From: CAMBRQ01 sp945870325
Lineage (GTDB): Bacteria > Bacillota > Clostridia > Lachnospirales > Lachnospiraceae
Length of the DNA stretch: 29,192 bases
NCBI RefSeq assembly: GCF_050313795.1
Contig: NZ_JBNPMC010000044.1
Coordinates: forward strand, 1 to 29,192
Reading direction: 5' to 3'
This document shows positions 8,150 to 16,588 of the stretch, one piece after another. A program made the position numbers and the translations under genes. The first letter of the stretch is position 1. Each line of letters starts with the position of its first letter. The notes under the pieces were generated by a model that had not been told where the DNA came from, ran no database searches, and saw only the letters and a program-made list of their open reading frames with translations.

Positions 8150-8863
8150 TCACAAATTCAGCAGATCGGCAATATTTCCGCCCATGATCATATCAAAATC
8201 ATTTCCTGTTTTGGCATAACGCTCAATCTTTCGAAATTCCCACTCGTAATCGCAGAATGGTCCGTCTGTACCCCAGATGACTTTACCCGCTCCCAAGTGT
8301 TCTATGATTTTACTCGTCTCAAATCCCGGTACTCTGGATGTCTCCAAATATAAATTATCATTTTCTTCTGCTAATTCAATTGCCAACTCCCATTCCCAGA
8401 AAAATCCACAGTGTGCCATCAAAAGAGGAACCTTAGGGAATCTTTTTGCCATCCGGTCAAATTCCAACGGACAATTGTAAAGATCCGAAGAACCATGTAC
8501 AATTATTACCCCGCCGTATGCCGCCGTAATTTCAAACAATGGGTCTACAAGTTTATGATCACTTAACCGGAATCCGCAAAGTGTCGGATGCAGTTTCAAA
8601 CCTTTGAATCCTGTCTTGTAACATCTTTCTAATTCATCTGTAGCCGTATGAAAATTCCACGGGTTTACCGCACAAAACGGAATCAAACGATCTGGATTTT
8701 CCGCAACATATTTCGGAATATCATCATTATGAAAATACCCTTCTGTAAATGGAAATATCACCGTTTTATCCACTCCCATTGTATTCATCTGGCTGACAAT
8801 CTGTTTGCCGTTCCATTTTGCGGCTCCTTCTCCTGCATGCGAATGCGCGTCAATTTTTAACAT
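8150..8863 (-). CDS. Amidohydrolase-2-type TIM-barrel metal-dependent hydrolase
   Basis: This 237-residue TIM-barrel protein of the amidohydrolase superfamily has the strand-1 metal motif DAHSH (H7, H9). KLHP follows (about residue 95), then VHGSS, MAHCGF (about 171) and a strand-8 aspartate in WGTDGPF. These place it near the Amidohydro_2/decarboxylase-like group, whose members hydrolyse lactones or amides or decarboxylate. It is the only catalytic gene between the ABC importer and the ROK regulator, so it probably acts on the imported compound or a product of it. The actual substrate cannot be read from the sequence. Confidence 0.8.
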   Translation of the reverse strand: MLKIDAHSHAGEGAAKWNGKQIVSQMNTMGVDKTVIFPFTEGYFHNDDIPKYVAENPDRLIPFCAVNPWNFHTATDELERCYKTGFKGLKLHPTLCGFRLSDHKLVDPLFEITAAYGGVIIVHGSSDLYNCPLEFDRMAKRFPKVPLLMAHCGFFWEWELAIELAEENDNLYLETSRVPGFETSKIIEHLGAGKVIWGTDGPFCDYEWEFRKIERYAKTGNDFDMIMGGNIADLLNL

Positions 8864-8890
8864 ATCTTTTCTCCTCCTGATCTGTTTTAC

Positions 8891-9889
8891 CTATTTCTTT
8901 TTGCTTCTCAATGTTCCTAACGCAACCGCCATTATGATAAAACAGCCATTGCACAACTGCTTAATTCCATTTCCAAGTCCCATGAGCGTAAAGAAATTGC
9001 TCATAACTCCCACAAACAGGCATCCCACAACCGTCCCTAACACATTGAATTTTCTTTCCTTAGAAAGCAGGGTGCCGATATAAACGGCTACAAAGCAATC
9101 ATTTAAATAAGATTCTACCGCTCTTGGAGTCGCTCCACCGGCTCTTGCCGTAATCATAAGACCCGCGATCGCCGCTAAAAGAGAACTAATAATAAATGTC
9201 ACTGCAAAGGTTTTACGAACATTAATTCCGCTTAGAAACGATGTCTGTACATTGCCGCATAACGCATCCATGTGGCGCCCTGCCACAGATCGCTCTTTCA
9301 GCAGATAGACAAGGATTACCGCAATAATACATATAATCAACACATTAGGAATTCCAGCGATATTACCTTGCCCCATATTCAGGAAAACTTGCGTAATCGA
9401 CCTGTTTAGCGTAAAAAGCATCTGTGGCTGGGAACCATTTGTCAGCACTAATTCAAAACTTCTCACCACATACATCATTCCCAGTGTCCCAATCAACGCC
9501 GGCACTCCCAAATATGCCATCAAGACTGCATTCACCGCTCCGACCAAAAGGCCCAGACCAATTCCTGCCGCTATGGCCATTACCGCATTCGTTCCGTTCA
9601 AAATTAAAAATGCTGTTAAAACTCCCGCCGCATCTGCTACCTGAGCAATCGACAGATCAATCCCTCGAACTGACATGACCAGCGTCATCGCCATTGCCAT
9701 CATGATCAAGAATGTACTGTTTTTCAATATTCCCCAGACATTGGTCAAACGCAGCATACGACTGTCGATACACTGAAATACCAATAATAACAGAAAAATA
9801 CCAACCACTGCGCCGTAATCACCAATAAAATTCATAATTTTTCCGGGGATTGATATTTGTTTTGTTTCTGATTTATTTTCCATACCCAT
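8891..9889 (-). CDS. RbsC-type ABC sugar transporter permease (second subunit)
   Basis: This hydrophobic protein of about 330 residues has 8-10 membrane segments and the BPD_transp_2 loop TARAGGATPRAVESYLND, as in the ribose/xylose/AI-2 importer family. It differs clearly from the permease encoded just upstream, so the pore is probably a heterodimer, as in LsrCD. ATGs occur at 9889 and 9883. The AAGGGGG ribosome site is better spaced for the second. It begins 6 bp after the stop of the first permease gene. Confidence 0.88.
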   Translation of the reverse strand: MGMENKSETKQISIPGKIMNFIGDYGAVVGIFLLLLVFQCIDSRMLRLTNVWGILKNSTFLIMMAMAMTLVMSVRGIDLSIAQVADAAGVLTAFLILNGTNAVMAIAAGIGLGLLVGAVNAVLMAYLGVPALIGTLGMMYVVRSFELVLTNGSQPQMLFTLNRSITQVFLNMGQGNIAGIPNVLIICIIAVILVYLLKERSVAGRHMDALCGNVQTSFLSGINVRKTFAVTFIISSLLAAIAGLMITARAGGATPRAVESYLNDCFVAVYIGTLLSKERKFNVLGTVVGCLFVGVMSNFFTLMGLGNGIKQLCNGCFIIMAVALGTLRSKKK

Positions 9890-9895
9890 ACCCCC

Positions 9896-10870
9896 TTAAA
9901 AGATTGTCACCTGACCAATATCCCGCTTTTTGATTACAGTCAGCAAAATAGACAAAATCAATACCACGCCAAGTACGCCGGATACGATCTGATTTGAAAA
10001 ACCATTGATTACCATTACGTTAGACAGCGCCGCAATAAAAATACCGGATATCATTGTTCCAAACATGCTAAGCTCCGATGTCTTTGAGAATGTACTGCCC
10101 AGATAAGCAGATGCCAGCGCTTTAATCAGGAAATCCATACCATAGTCTACCGCAGACGCTCCATAATTGTAAGAACACTGTAGAACACCCGTGAAGCCGA
10201 GCAGCGCCCCGGATATGGCATATCCGAGTATGATACATCTGCCGCTGTCAATGCCATGTATTGCCGCCGCATTTTTATTCTCACCACATGCGTACATCCG
10301 AAGTCCGGTTCGAGTGCGCTTAAAAAAGTAATTCAACCCGATACAAAAGAGAAGTACAACTATGAATATTACCGGAAACCCAAGTATTTCTCCCTGCCCC
10401 AACATCTGAAAACTGACAATCAACTTCATCGTCAGCGCTTTTCCGCCGTTATATAAAGCTGTCAATCCTGTCATAAGATACATCGTTCCCAAAGTTGCCA
10501 CAAATGTCGGGATCTTGATATATACCACAAGACATGCATTGACCAATCCGAAGAACAAACCTATGCCTAGTCCGGCAAACCATGTCAGCGCCGGATTAAG
10601 ACCGGAAAGAATCAATCCGGCAGCAATATTACAAGTCAACTGTACCAATGCGCCAGCCCCCATATCAAATCCTCCTGGGATCAGTACTGCCGTTATGCTT
10701 AAAGCCGTCATAACCAAAACACCGCTCTGTTTCAACACCGTCATAATATTCTCTGGCTGAAAAAACAACGGCGCACGAAGCCCCAGAATAAGCAAGACCA
10801 AAATCATGGCAACACCTGTGCTTCTTTTGATGATCACATTTCCGATCTGTATTTTATTCTTTCTTTTCAT
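9896..10870 (-). CDS. RbsC-type ABC sugar transporter permease (first subunit)
   Basis: This membrane protein of 324 residues has an N-terminal segment after a Lys/Arg-rich start (KRKNKIQIG), GGFDMGAGALVQL near residue 67 and LASAYLGSTFS in the C-terminal half. All match carbohydrate-uptake-2 permeases. It overlaps the end of the ATPase gene by 17 bp. Together with the second permease, the ATPase and the lipoprotein it forms a complete importer. Confidence 0.88.
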   Translation of the reverse strand: MKRKNKIQIGNVIIKRSTGVAMILVLLILGLRAPLFFQPENIMTVLKQSGVLVMTALSITAVLIPGGFDMGAGALVQLTCNIAAGLILSGLNPALTWFAGLGIGLFFGLVNACLVVYIKIPTFVATLGTMYLMTGLTALYNGGKALTMKLIVSFQMLGQGEILGFPVIFIVVLLFCIGLNYFFKRTRTGLRMYACGENKNAAAIHGIDSGRCIILGYAISGALLGFTGVLQCSYNYGASAVDYGMDFLIKALASAYLGSTFSKTSELSMFGTMISGIFIAALSNVMVINGFSNQIVSGVLGVVLILSILLTVIKKRDIGQVTIF

Positions 10871-12383
10871 GCTGCTCCTGCTCCTCTCCTACGGTACTCC
10901 AATAAAGCAAATCCTGCTCCGTTGCACTCGAAGATTCAAATTCTTTTACAATCTTCCCCTTATTCATAACGGCTATCCTGTCACAGATTCCCAACAGTTC
11001 CTCATTCTCAGATGAAAGAAACAAAATCCCGCAGCCATCTTTCGCCAGTTTAATCATCTGCCGATATATCTCCGTCTTCGCCCCGACATCCACGCCAGTT
11101 GTCGGCTGATCAAACACGAAGATTTTATATTGACCGATCAGCCAGCGGCCGATGACTACTTTTTGTTGGTTTCCTCCTGAAAGTTCACTTACTGCCTGAT
11201 TTCTATCGGTACAGACAATATCCAGAGCCTTCATAATCGCATCTGAACCTTGCTTTTCCGCCTTTCTGCTGATAATGCCATGCTTCGCCCAAAGTTTTAC
11301 TGCTGACAATGAAAGATTCTCCCGAATGCTCATAGGCGCTACGATTCCTTCATTTCTTCTGTCTTCCGGTATAAATGCAATTCCATGTCTCCCGGCATCC
11401 AGTGGAGAAACAGGTCTATATGGTTTCCCATCGACCACAACCGTTCCACCAGTTACTTTTCTTGCACCATACAAGGCAAGCATTGTCTCTGTCCGCCCTG
11501 CTCCTACCAATCCTGCCAGCCCAAGAATCTCCCCCGCTCTTAAAGACAACGATACACCGTTCACCATTTTTCCGGAATGAAGATCATGAATTTCCAAAAT
11601 TTTCCTTCCAATCTCTGCCGGTTCTTTCGGGTAAAATTCCTTCAGTTCCCTGCCAATCATCATAGATACAATCTTCTTAGAATCGACATCTTCTGTAGCC
11701 ATCGTTCCCTGCACACGGCTGTCTCTCAGTACAGTAATCCTGTCTGTAATGCGGAAAATTTCATCCAAATGATGAGAAATATAAATAATTGTAACACCTG
11801 ATTTTTTCAATAATTGAATGATTTCAAACAGCCGTGTAATCTCTTTACTGCTCAAAGATGCTGTCGGTTCATCCAGAATCAATATCTTTGGATCCTTAAG
11901 CAACGCTGATACGATCGCCACCTGTTCGCGCTGTCCAACGCTCAGCGAAGTAATCAGGCAATCCGCTTCAAAGTCCGCCTGAATATATTCTAGTTTTTCC
12001 TGTACCTGACGGCGCATTTCTTTCAAATTCATAATTCCCGCCGAATTTGTAATCTCTGAACCCAAAAATGCATTGCGCGTCACATCAAACAGTGGAACCA
12101 TCTGCTGATCCTGATGAATCACGGCAATCCCCAGTTTCTCAGCATCCTGTACCGACTTAATATCTGCAGCCTCTCCATCAATCCATATCTCTCCGGAATC
12201 CTTTGGATAAACGCCTGTAATAATCTTGATTAACGTAGATTTTCCTGCACCATTTGAGCCCAAAAGTGCATGTACTTCTCCTCTTTTTATCTGCAGATTA
12301 ATATCCCTGAGTACTTTATTATTTCCGAATGACTTGCAGATGTCTTTACATTCAAGAAGGATATGATTCGTCATAAATAACAT
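10854..12383 (-). CDS. RbsA-type sugar ABC transporter ATPase (two ATPase domains)
   Basis: It energises uptake by the neighbouring permeases. The first domain has Walker A GSNGAGKST, signature LSVGQREQVAI and Walker B ILILDEPTA. The second has the degenerate Walker A GLVGAGRTE, signature LSGGNQQKVVI and FVFDQPTTGVD. This tandem, half-degenerate layout is typical of the CUT2 family (RbsA, MglA, LsrA). The reading frame is open to 12479, but no ribosome site supports that start. ATG 12383 follows GGAAAG, and ATG 12374 is also possible. That gives a normal length of about 509 residues and a ~100-nt gap after the binding-protein gene. Confidence 0.9.
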   Translation of the reverse strand: MLFMTNHILLECKDICKSFGNNKVLRDINLQIKRGEVHALLGSNGAGKSTLIKIITGVYPKDSGEIWIDGEAADIKSVQDAEKLGIAVIHQDQQMVPLFDVTRNAFLGSEITNSAGIMNLKEMRRQVQEKLEYIQADFEADCLITSLSVGQREQVAIVSALLKDPKILILDEPTASLSSKEITRLFEIIQLLKKSGVTIIYISHHLDEIFRITDRITVLRDSRVQGTMATEDVDSKKIVSMMIGRELKEFYPKEPAEIGRKILEIHDLHSGKMVNGVSLSLRAGEILGLAGLVGAGRTETMLALYGARKVTGGTVVVDGKPYRPVSPLDAGRHGIAFIPEDRRNEGIVAPMSIRENLSLSAVKLWAKHGIISRKAEKQGSDAIMKALDIVCTDRNQAVSELSGGNQQKVVIGRWLIGQYKIFVFDQPTTGVDVGAKTEIYRQMIKLAKDGCGILFLSSENEELLGICDRIAVMNKGKIVKEFESSSATEQDLLYWSTVGEEQEQHEKKE

Positions 12384-12482
12384 CTCACTTTCCGTACTAT
12401 AGTCTGTACGGATCCCAGATAGCATTTTATTGCAATGGACCTGACAATCCGTACCTGATTCATTCCAGATATGCTTCATTGT

Positions 12483-13622
12483 CTACGGAGTCGTAGGATA
12501 GCATACAATCACTTCGTCATCCTGTGGATAAGCGGCTTCCACATCACTCTTTGCAAAACCAATATCTTCCCACACTGTTTCTCCCCACTTCATCTCTGCC
12601 GCTTCTACGCCGTTACGCTGTGTAGCCGTATAGCAAGCTGTTGCTACTTTGGATGGTATCGTATCCGGATCCGTCTCACCATTCAACACACTGAGAATCG
12701 TATTTGCCGCAGTCTCACCGATACTATTTGCATCCATAACGACCGAAACTTTAAATGGTGTATCTTCTCCAAATAACATCTGAAAGCTTACCTGGTCTCC
12801 ATCAATGCCGCCCATAACAATCTCCGTACGTCCAGCCTGTCTTACAGATTCTACTGCTCCTGATATTAAAGAGTCATAGGTGCCAATAATTGCCGCAATA
12901 CTTCCTTCTTCCGGGTTAGCGGTTAATAGTTCTTCTGTCTGTGTCTGTACCTTTGATACATTATGTTCCGTAGACATCGGGATTACATTAATATCGGAGT
13001 ACATCCCCGCCACTGCACTAAATACTGCCAATCGATTCTCCAGAAGAGGCGCTCCCGGCACATAAAACACATACACGTCTCCGCTATAATCAATAGATGC
13101 AAATACCGCGTCAGCAAGCAAGGTTGCCATCAATGCATCATCACCATTTACATCGCAGATAGTATTATCAATATGGGAACTGATTCCTGCAGTAACAACC
13201 GGAATCCCTTTTTCGGCAGCCTCTGCACAAAGCGGGGCTAACTGGTCATTATCTCCCAACTGAATAATTAACGCATCTATCCCTGAATTCAGCAACGATT
13301 CAACATTTTCGTTATGCTTCTGGACATCCGCTTCTGCATCCGTCATAACCACTTCACATCCCGCCTTCTCTAACACACCCTGAGCGCCATAAGCAATCAA
13401 CCTGTTATAATCATTCGTAATCTCCCTGTTTGCAATTCCAACCTTATAAGTGCCATCACCTTTACTTTGCGTATTGGTCTTTCCATCCGAATTATTATCT
13501 TCACCTACAGAACCTGTACCGGAATCCGTCCCTGAATCATCTGGGGCAGAACCAACAGAACAGCCTGCCATTGTGAATACCATTGCAACTGTCAATAATA
13601 CGGCAACTAATTTTTTCTTCAT
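12483..13622 (-). CDS. Sugar-binding lipoprotein of the ABC importer
   Basis: A lipoprotein signal peptide (basic MKKK, hydrophobic core, lipobox MAGC with C21) is followed by a Ser/Gly/Asp-rich linker to about residue 55. Next is a Peripla_BP_4 (LacI-like) binding fold of 324 residues, which starts KVGIANREITNDYNRL and includes IDALIIQLGD and VMGGIDGD. It captures the ligand outside the cell and delivers it to the two permeases. It is the first gene of the operon, 55 nt downstream of the probable transcription start. The ligand is unknown; the fold suits sugars, sugar alcohols or autoinducer-2-like compounds. Confidence 0.9.
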   Translation of the reverse strand: MKKKLVAVLLTVAMVFTMAGCSVGSAPDDSGTDSGTGSVGEDNNSDGKTNTQSKGDGTYKVGIANREITNDYNRLIAYGAQGVLEKAGCEVVMTDAEADVQKHNENVESLLNSGIDALIIQLGDNDQLAPLCAEAAEKGIPVVTAGISSHIDNTICDVNGDDALMATLLADAVFASIDYSGDVYVFYVPGAPLLENRLAVFSAVAGMYSDINVIPMSTEHNVSKVQTQTEELLTANPEEGSIAAIIGTYDSLISGAVESVRQAGRTEIVMGGIDGDQVSFQMLFGEDTPFKVSVVMDANSIGETAANTILSVLNGETDPDTIPSKVATACYTATQRNGVEAAEMKWGETVWEDIGFAKSDVEAAYPQDDEVIVCYPTTP

Positions 13623-13683
13623 ATTCTTATCCTCCTTTTGTGACCTTACTTCGTTCTTCTTAGGTCTTACTATTTATGGATAC

Positions 13684-13712
13684 ATTATAATTGATTCTCT
13701 ATACTTTGTAAA
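13684..13712 (-). promoter_or_regulatory. Promoter of the sugar-ABC/ROK operon
   Basis: On the minus strand TTTACA (13707-13712), a 17-bp spacer and a perfect TATAAT (13684-13689) give a near-consensus promoter. Transcription would start near 13677 with a leader of about 55 nt before the lipoprotein ATG. Confidence 0.75.
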
Positions 13713-13744
13713 TAAAATTAATTAAGTAACTTTAAAACTGTGAT

Positions 13745-13778
13745 TATTCACAAATTATAATTATATTTTTTGTGAATA
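13745..13778. promoter_or_regulatory. Perfect 10-bp inverted repeat, candidate operator
   Basis: TATTCACAAA (13745-13754) and TTTGTGAATA (13769-13778) are exact inverted arms around an AT-only 14-bp centre. The repeat lies 33 bp upstream of the -35 box. It may be a regulator site (ROK protein or a global regulator) rather than a terminator, because no U-tract follows. Confidence 0.5.
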
Positions 13779-13849
13779 GTTCCAATTCTGGATTTGATGT
13801 GCGACAATACGCAAAAAACATTTTATATTATAGACAAAAGAAAAAGGCA

Positions 13850-13895
13850 ACAAAAAAGGCGGTTACTGCCAACTCATCGCTGGTGCTGCCGCCTT
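13850..13895 (-). terminator. Intrinsic terminator of the RiPP operon
   Basis: On the minus strand AAGGCGG (13889-13895) pairs with CCGCCTT (13856-13862), with extra pairing possible inside the loop, and is followed by a run of T (13850-13857). It lies 240 nt downstream of the exporter stop, beyond the gene fragments. It also insulates the sugar operon promoter. Confidence 0.65.
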
Positions 13896-13910
13896 ACTTT
13901 CTCTTTATAC

Positions 13911-13988
13911 TAATTCTAGTTCCAGATCTGAAATCTCCCGATATCGCTTATATACTTTATCCTCTGTGCATATTTCCACATATCTTTT
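13911..13988 (-). pseudogene. Fragment of a LytTR response-regulator gene
   Basis: These 78 bases match 23614-23691, inside the response-regulator gene of this window, with seven mismatches (about 91 percent identity) in the same orientation. The fragment translates in frame to KRYVEICTEDKVYKRYRE and then ISDLELEL, only three residues different from the intact protein over about 26. Because most changes are silent or conservative, it looks like the remnant of a diverged homolog rather than a recent copy. It abuts the glyoxalase fragment at 13989. No start, receiver domain or C-terminus remains. Confidence 0.85.
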
Positions 13989-14035
13989 TTAATGATCCGG
14001 ATGGGTATTGAATTGAAATCTGTCCGGGGGAATAA
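13989..14035 (+). pseudogene. Fragment of the glyoxalase gene 3' end (direct repeat copy 2)
   Basis: Forty-five of 47 bases equal 6778-6824, including the TAA stop, on the same strand. It encodes only the terminal NDPDGY and EICPGE-like codons (EICPGE becoming EICPGE after GIELK-type changes) and has no start. Weak similarity seems to continue about 30 bp past the stop. The bases from here to 14132 hold nothing else I can identify. Confidence 0.85.
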
Positions 14036-14132
14036 TGGAAATTCGGGTTATGAAGAGTTATTGCAAGGTGTAAAGCTTTGTTATTGTAGTTTTATTAGTT
14101 TTTGCCTTGCTTCTTCTATTACCATTTATCAA

Positions 14133-15833
14133 TTACACTTCTCTTTCAAAGAAACGCCTATACTGCTCGTATTTTTCCAGCAACTCTTGGTGTGTTCCGC
14201 TTCCAATAATTCTTCCATTTTCGACAAGAAAAACTTCCCTGCTTCTTATCAAACTTTCAGGCTTATGAGATATATTAAGCAGCATTGCTTTTTTTGACAC
14301 TTCTTCCATAAGATCACATATCCGTTTTTCTGCTGTTCCATCTAAATCAGAAGTCACTTCGTCTAACAAAATCAAATCTGCCTGCGCAAGCAGAACCCTG
14401 GCAAATCCCATCTTTTGTTTCTGGCCGCTGGAGAAATTCTTTCCGCCCTTTTCTACCATAGTTTCATATCCCTTTGGTAATTTTACAATTTCCTCATGTA
14501 TTCCCGTTCTTTGACATGCTGCAATTATTTCTTGATCAGAAATCTCATCATGACCCATACGCAAATTATTTATTACTGTATCCTGCATGAAAAATGATTC
14601 CTTTGCCATATAAAAGATAGATTTCCGCAAACTGGAAAGTGTGTATTTTTCTATATCTTTTTCATTGATTTCAATTACTCCTGAATCCACTTCATAAAAT
14701 CGCTCAAGTAATTTTAACAACGTGGACTTTCCACATCCATTCGCCCCTACCAAAGAATAAATCCCTGTGTCTCGAATTTCCAAATTGAAACCATCTAATA
14801 CCTTCTTATCATCATAGCCAAACGCCAAATCCCTGCAATCCACTTTTTGAATCTTTTGCTTTAACACTACTCCCGTCTCTTTTTCTTCCATCAAACGGTT
14901 TTCTAACTCAATCATTCGCTCATAACTTACCAGAACACCCTGCCGATTTAAATTCAACTCCATCACTTTCGAAATGGCCTCAAAAAATTTCCCCAAATAT
15001 GAATTGAATGCCACCATATTACCTATTGTCATACTTCCTGAGATAATTGCTATTCCCGCAGCAAACAAAATTACAATATTTACTGAATTTCCAAGGAATT
15101 CTCTAATGAGTCCGATGAAACTTGTAAGATATGTATTCTTCATTTGTAACTGTAATCTTTTCTTTAGATATTCTATGTAATTTGAATTTAACTTTTCTTC
15201 CATCCCAAACGATTTTACACATTTTAAATTCGAAAAAATATCATTCACAAATCCATAATATCTATCCTCAAATTGCTTTGTACATTTATTTAGTTTATGG
15301 ATTTTATTGTGAAAAGCAAAATTCACCAAATACAGCATTGGAAGCATGATAAACGCAATAATTGATAGTTTTTTTGATATACGTAAAATAAAATAAATCG
15401 AAATAGTTAGATTAAGAACTATCATCAAAATACTGGTCAACAGATCCAGATAATATTCAATTATTTTCTCTGCGTCAAATTCCAAGCGATTCAGCAGTTC
15501 CCCTTCCGTATACTTATCAATCTCCCTACATTTTAAAGAAAGCATCTTCTTCATCAGGCTGTCCTGTATCTCATTCTCTATATGGTTGACTGCCCAATTC
15601 CCGATTACAGACTCAGCGGACTCTAACACCTGAGTCAATACAAGCACGCCAAAAAAGGCAATCAGCCATTTTTCAAATTCGCCTTTTTGCCCTCCGGTAA
15701 TACAGTCTATAATGTTGCCATAAATATACGGATTCATTCCGCTTACCCCTACTCCGATTCCAATAATAAGAATAAGCAGAACGAATACTCCTTTTTCTTT
15801 CTTTAAATATCTCTCATATATATCTCTTCCCAT
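14133..15833 (-). CDS. ABC exporter (fused membrane and ATPase domains)
   Basis: This type I ABC exporter half-transporter has about 566 residues: six membrane helices (residues ~15-300), then an ATPase with Walker A GANGCGKST, signature FSSGQKQKMG and Walker B LILLDEVTSDLD. It has no N-terminal C39 peptidase domain, so it does not itself remove a leader. Being the last gene of the RiPP operon, it is the likely export pump for the modified peptide. The frame is open to 15947, but ATG 15833, two bases after the preceding stop, gives the usual exporter N-terminus (MGRDIYERYLKKEKG). The signature is slightly unusual, with SSGQ instead of SGGQ. Confidence 0.88.
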   Translation of the reverse strand: MGRDIYERYLKKEKGVFVLLILIIGIGVGVSGMNPYIYGNIIDCITGGQKGEFEKWLIAFFGVLVLTQVLESAESVIGNWAVNHIENEIQDSLMKKMLSLKCREIDKYTEGELLNRLEFDAEKIIEYYLDLLTSILMIVLNLTISIYFILRISKKLSIIAFIMLPMLYLVNFAFHNKIHKLNKCTKQFEDRYYGFVNDIFSNLKCVKSFGMEEKLNSNYIEYLKKRLQLQMKNTYLTSFIGLIREFLGNSVNIVILFAAGIAIISGSMTIGNMVAFNSYLGKFFEAISKVMELNLNRQGVLVSYERMIELENRLMEEKETGVVLKQKIQKVDCRDLAFGYDDKKVLDGFNLEIRDTGIYSLVGANGCGKSTLLKLLERFYEVDSGVIEINEKDIEKYTLSSLRKSIFYMAKESFFMQDTVINNLRMGHDEISDQEIIAACQRTGIHEEIVKLPKGYETMVEKGGKNFSSGQKQKMGFARVLLAQADLILLDEVTSDLDGTAEKRICDLMEEVSKKAMLLNISHKPESLIRSREVFLVENGRIIGSGTHQELLEKYEQYRRFFEREV

Positions 15834-15835
15834 TA

Positions 15836-16588
15836 TTACAAATCTGCCATCCGCCCAAGAATCTCCTGATAGAATTCCTCCTGGCTCTCCCCTCTCTCTA
15901 AGACATCCAGTATCACTCCATCTTTGAGCAGAATAATCCTTCCACAATGACTTGCCATCTGAGGATCATGGGTTACCATCACTATCGTCTTATGATATTC
16001 CCGATTAATCTGGCATAATGCATCAATTACGATTTTCCCTGATTTTGAATCCAGGTTTCCGGTCGGCTCATCAGCAAGAACCAGATCCGGATTGTTGATT
16101 AGCGCACGGCAGATAGCGACCCTCTGCTTTTCGCCTCCTGACAATTCATATGGATTCTTTTTTAACAGATGACTAATCTGGAATTGTTCCGCACATTTTT
16201 CCGCTTCTTTCTGCATTACATCAGCCTTCTCTCTACCCAGAATCATCGGCAGCATAATATTTTCTTCTACCGACAAGCTGTCCATCAGGTAGAAATCCTG
16301 AAAGATAAAGCCAATCTGGGTCCTTCGAATATCTGCCAGCATATCCCCATACAACTCACCGGTATCCTTTCCCATGAACCGTATGATTCCGTCCGTCTGC
16401 TTGTCAATCATTCCAAGCACTTTGAGAAGCGTTGTCTTTCCACAGCCGGACTTTCCCATGATTCCTACGAACTCGCCTTCTTCTACAGAGAAATTCAGAC
16501 CTTTTAATACCTTGACATCATCCCTCGAATTCTTAATTGCAGATTTCTTATAATTGCGAACCAGTTTTTCAACTTCAATGACTTTCAT
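15836..16588 (-). CDS. BceA/MacB-type ABC transporter ATPase
   Basis: This 250-residue ATPase has Walker A GKSGCGKTT (about 45-53), signature LSGGEKQRVAI and Walker B LVLADEPTGNLD followed by VTHDPQ. These are hallmarks of the LolD/BceA/MacB group. It pairs with the large permease encoded immediately upstream, overlapping it by 14 bp, with a GAAAGGGGA ribosome site inside the permease gene. In peptide-antibiotic loci such pairs usually give self-protection or resistance, and that is the inferred role here. Confidence 0.88.
   Translation of the reverse strand: MKVIEVEKLVRNYKKSAIKNSRDDVKVLKGLNFSVEEGEFVGIMGKSGCGKTTLLKVLGMIDKQTDGIIRFMGKDTGELYGDMLADIRRTQIGFIFQDFYLMDSLSVEENIMLPMILGREKADVMQKEAEKCAEQFQISHLLKKNPYELSGGEKQRVAICRALINNPDLVLADEPTGNLDSKSGKIVIDALCQINREYHKTIVMVTHDPQMASHCGRIILLKDGVILDVLERGESQEEFYQEILGRMADL

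Noticed and set aside
13772..14011. A 79-codon plus-strand frame in the intergenic region
   Set aside because: It crosses a terminator and two gene fragments and has no ribosome site; it is chance.
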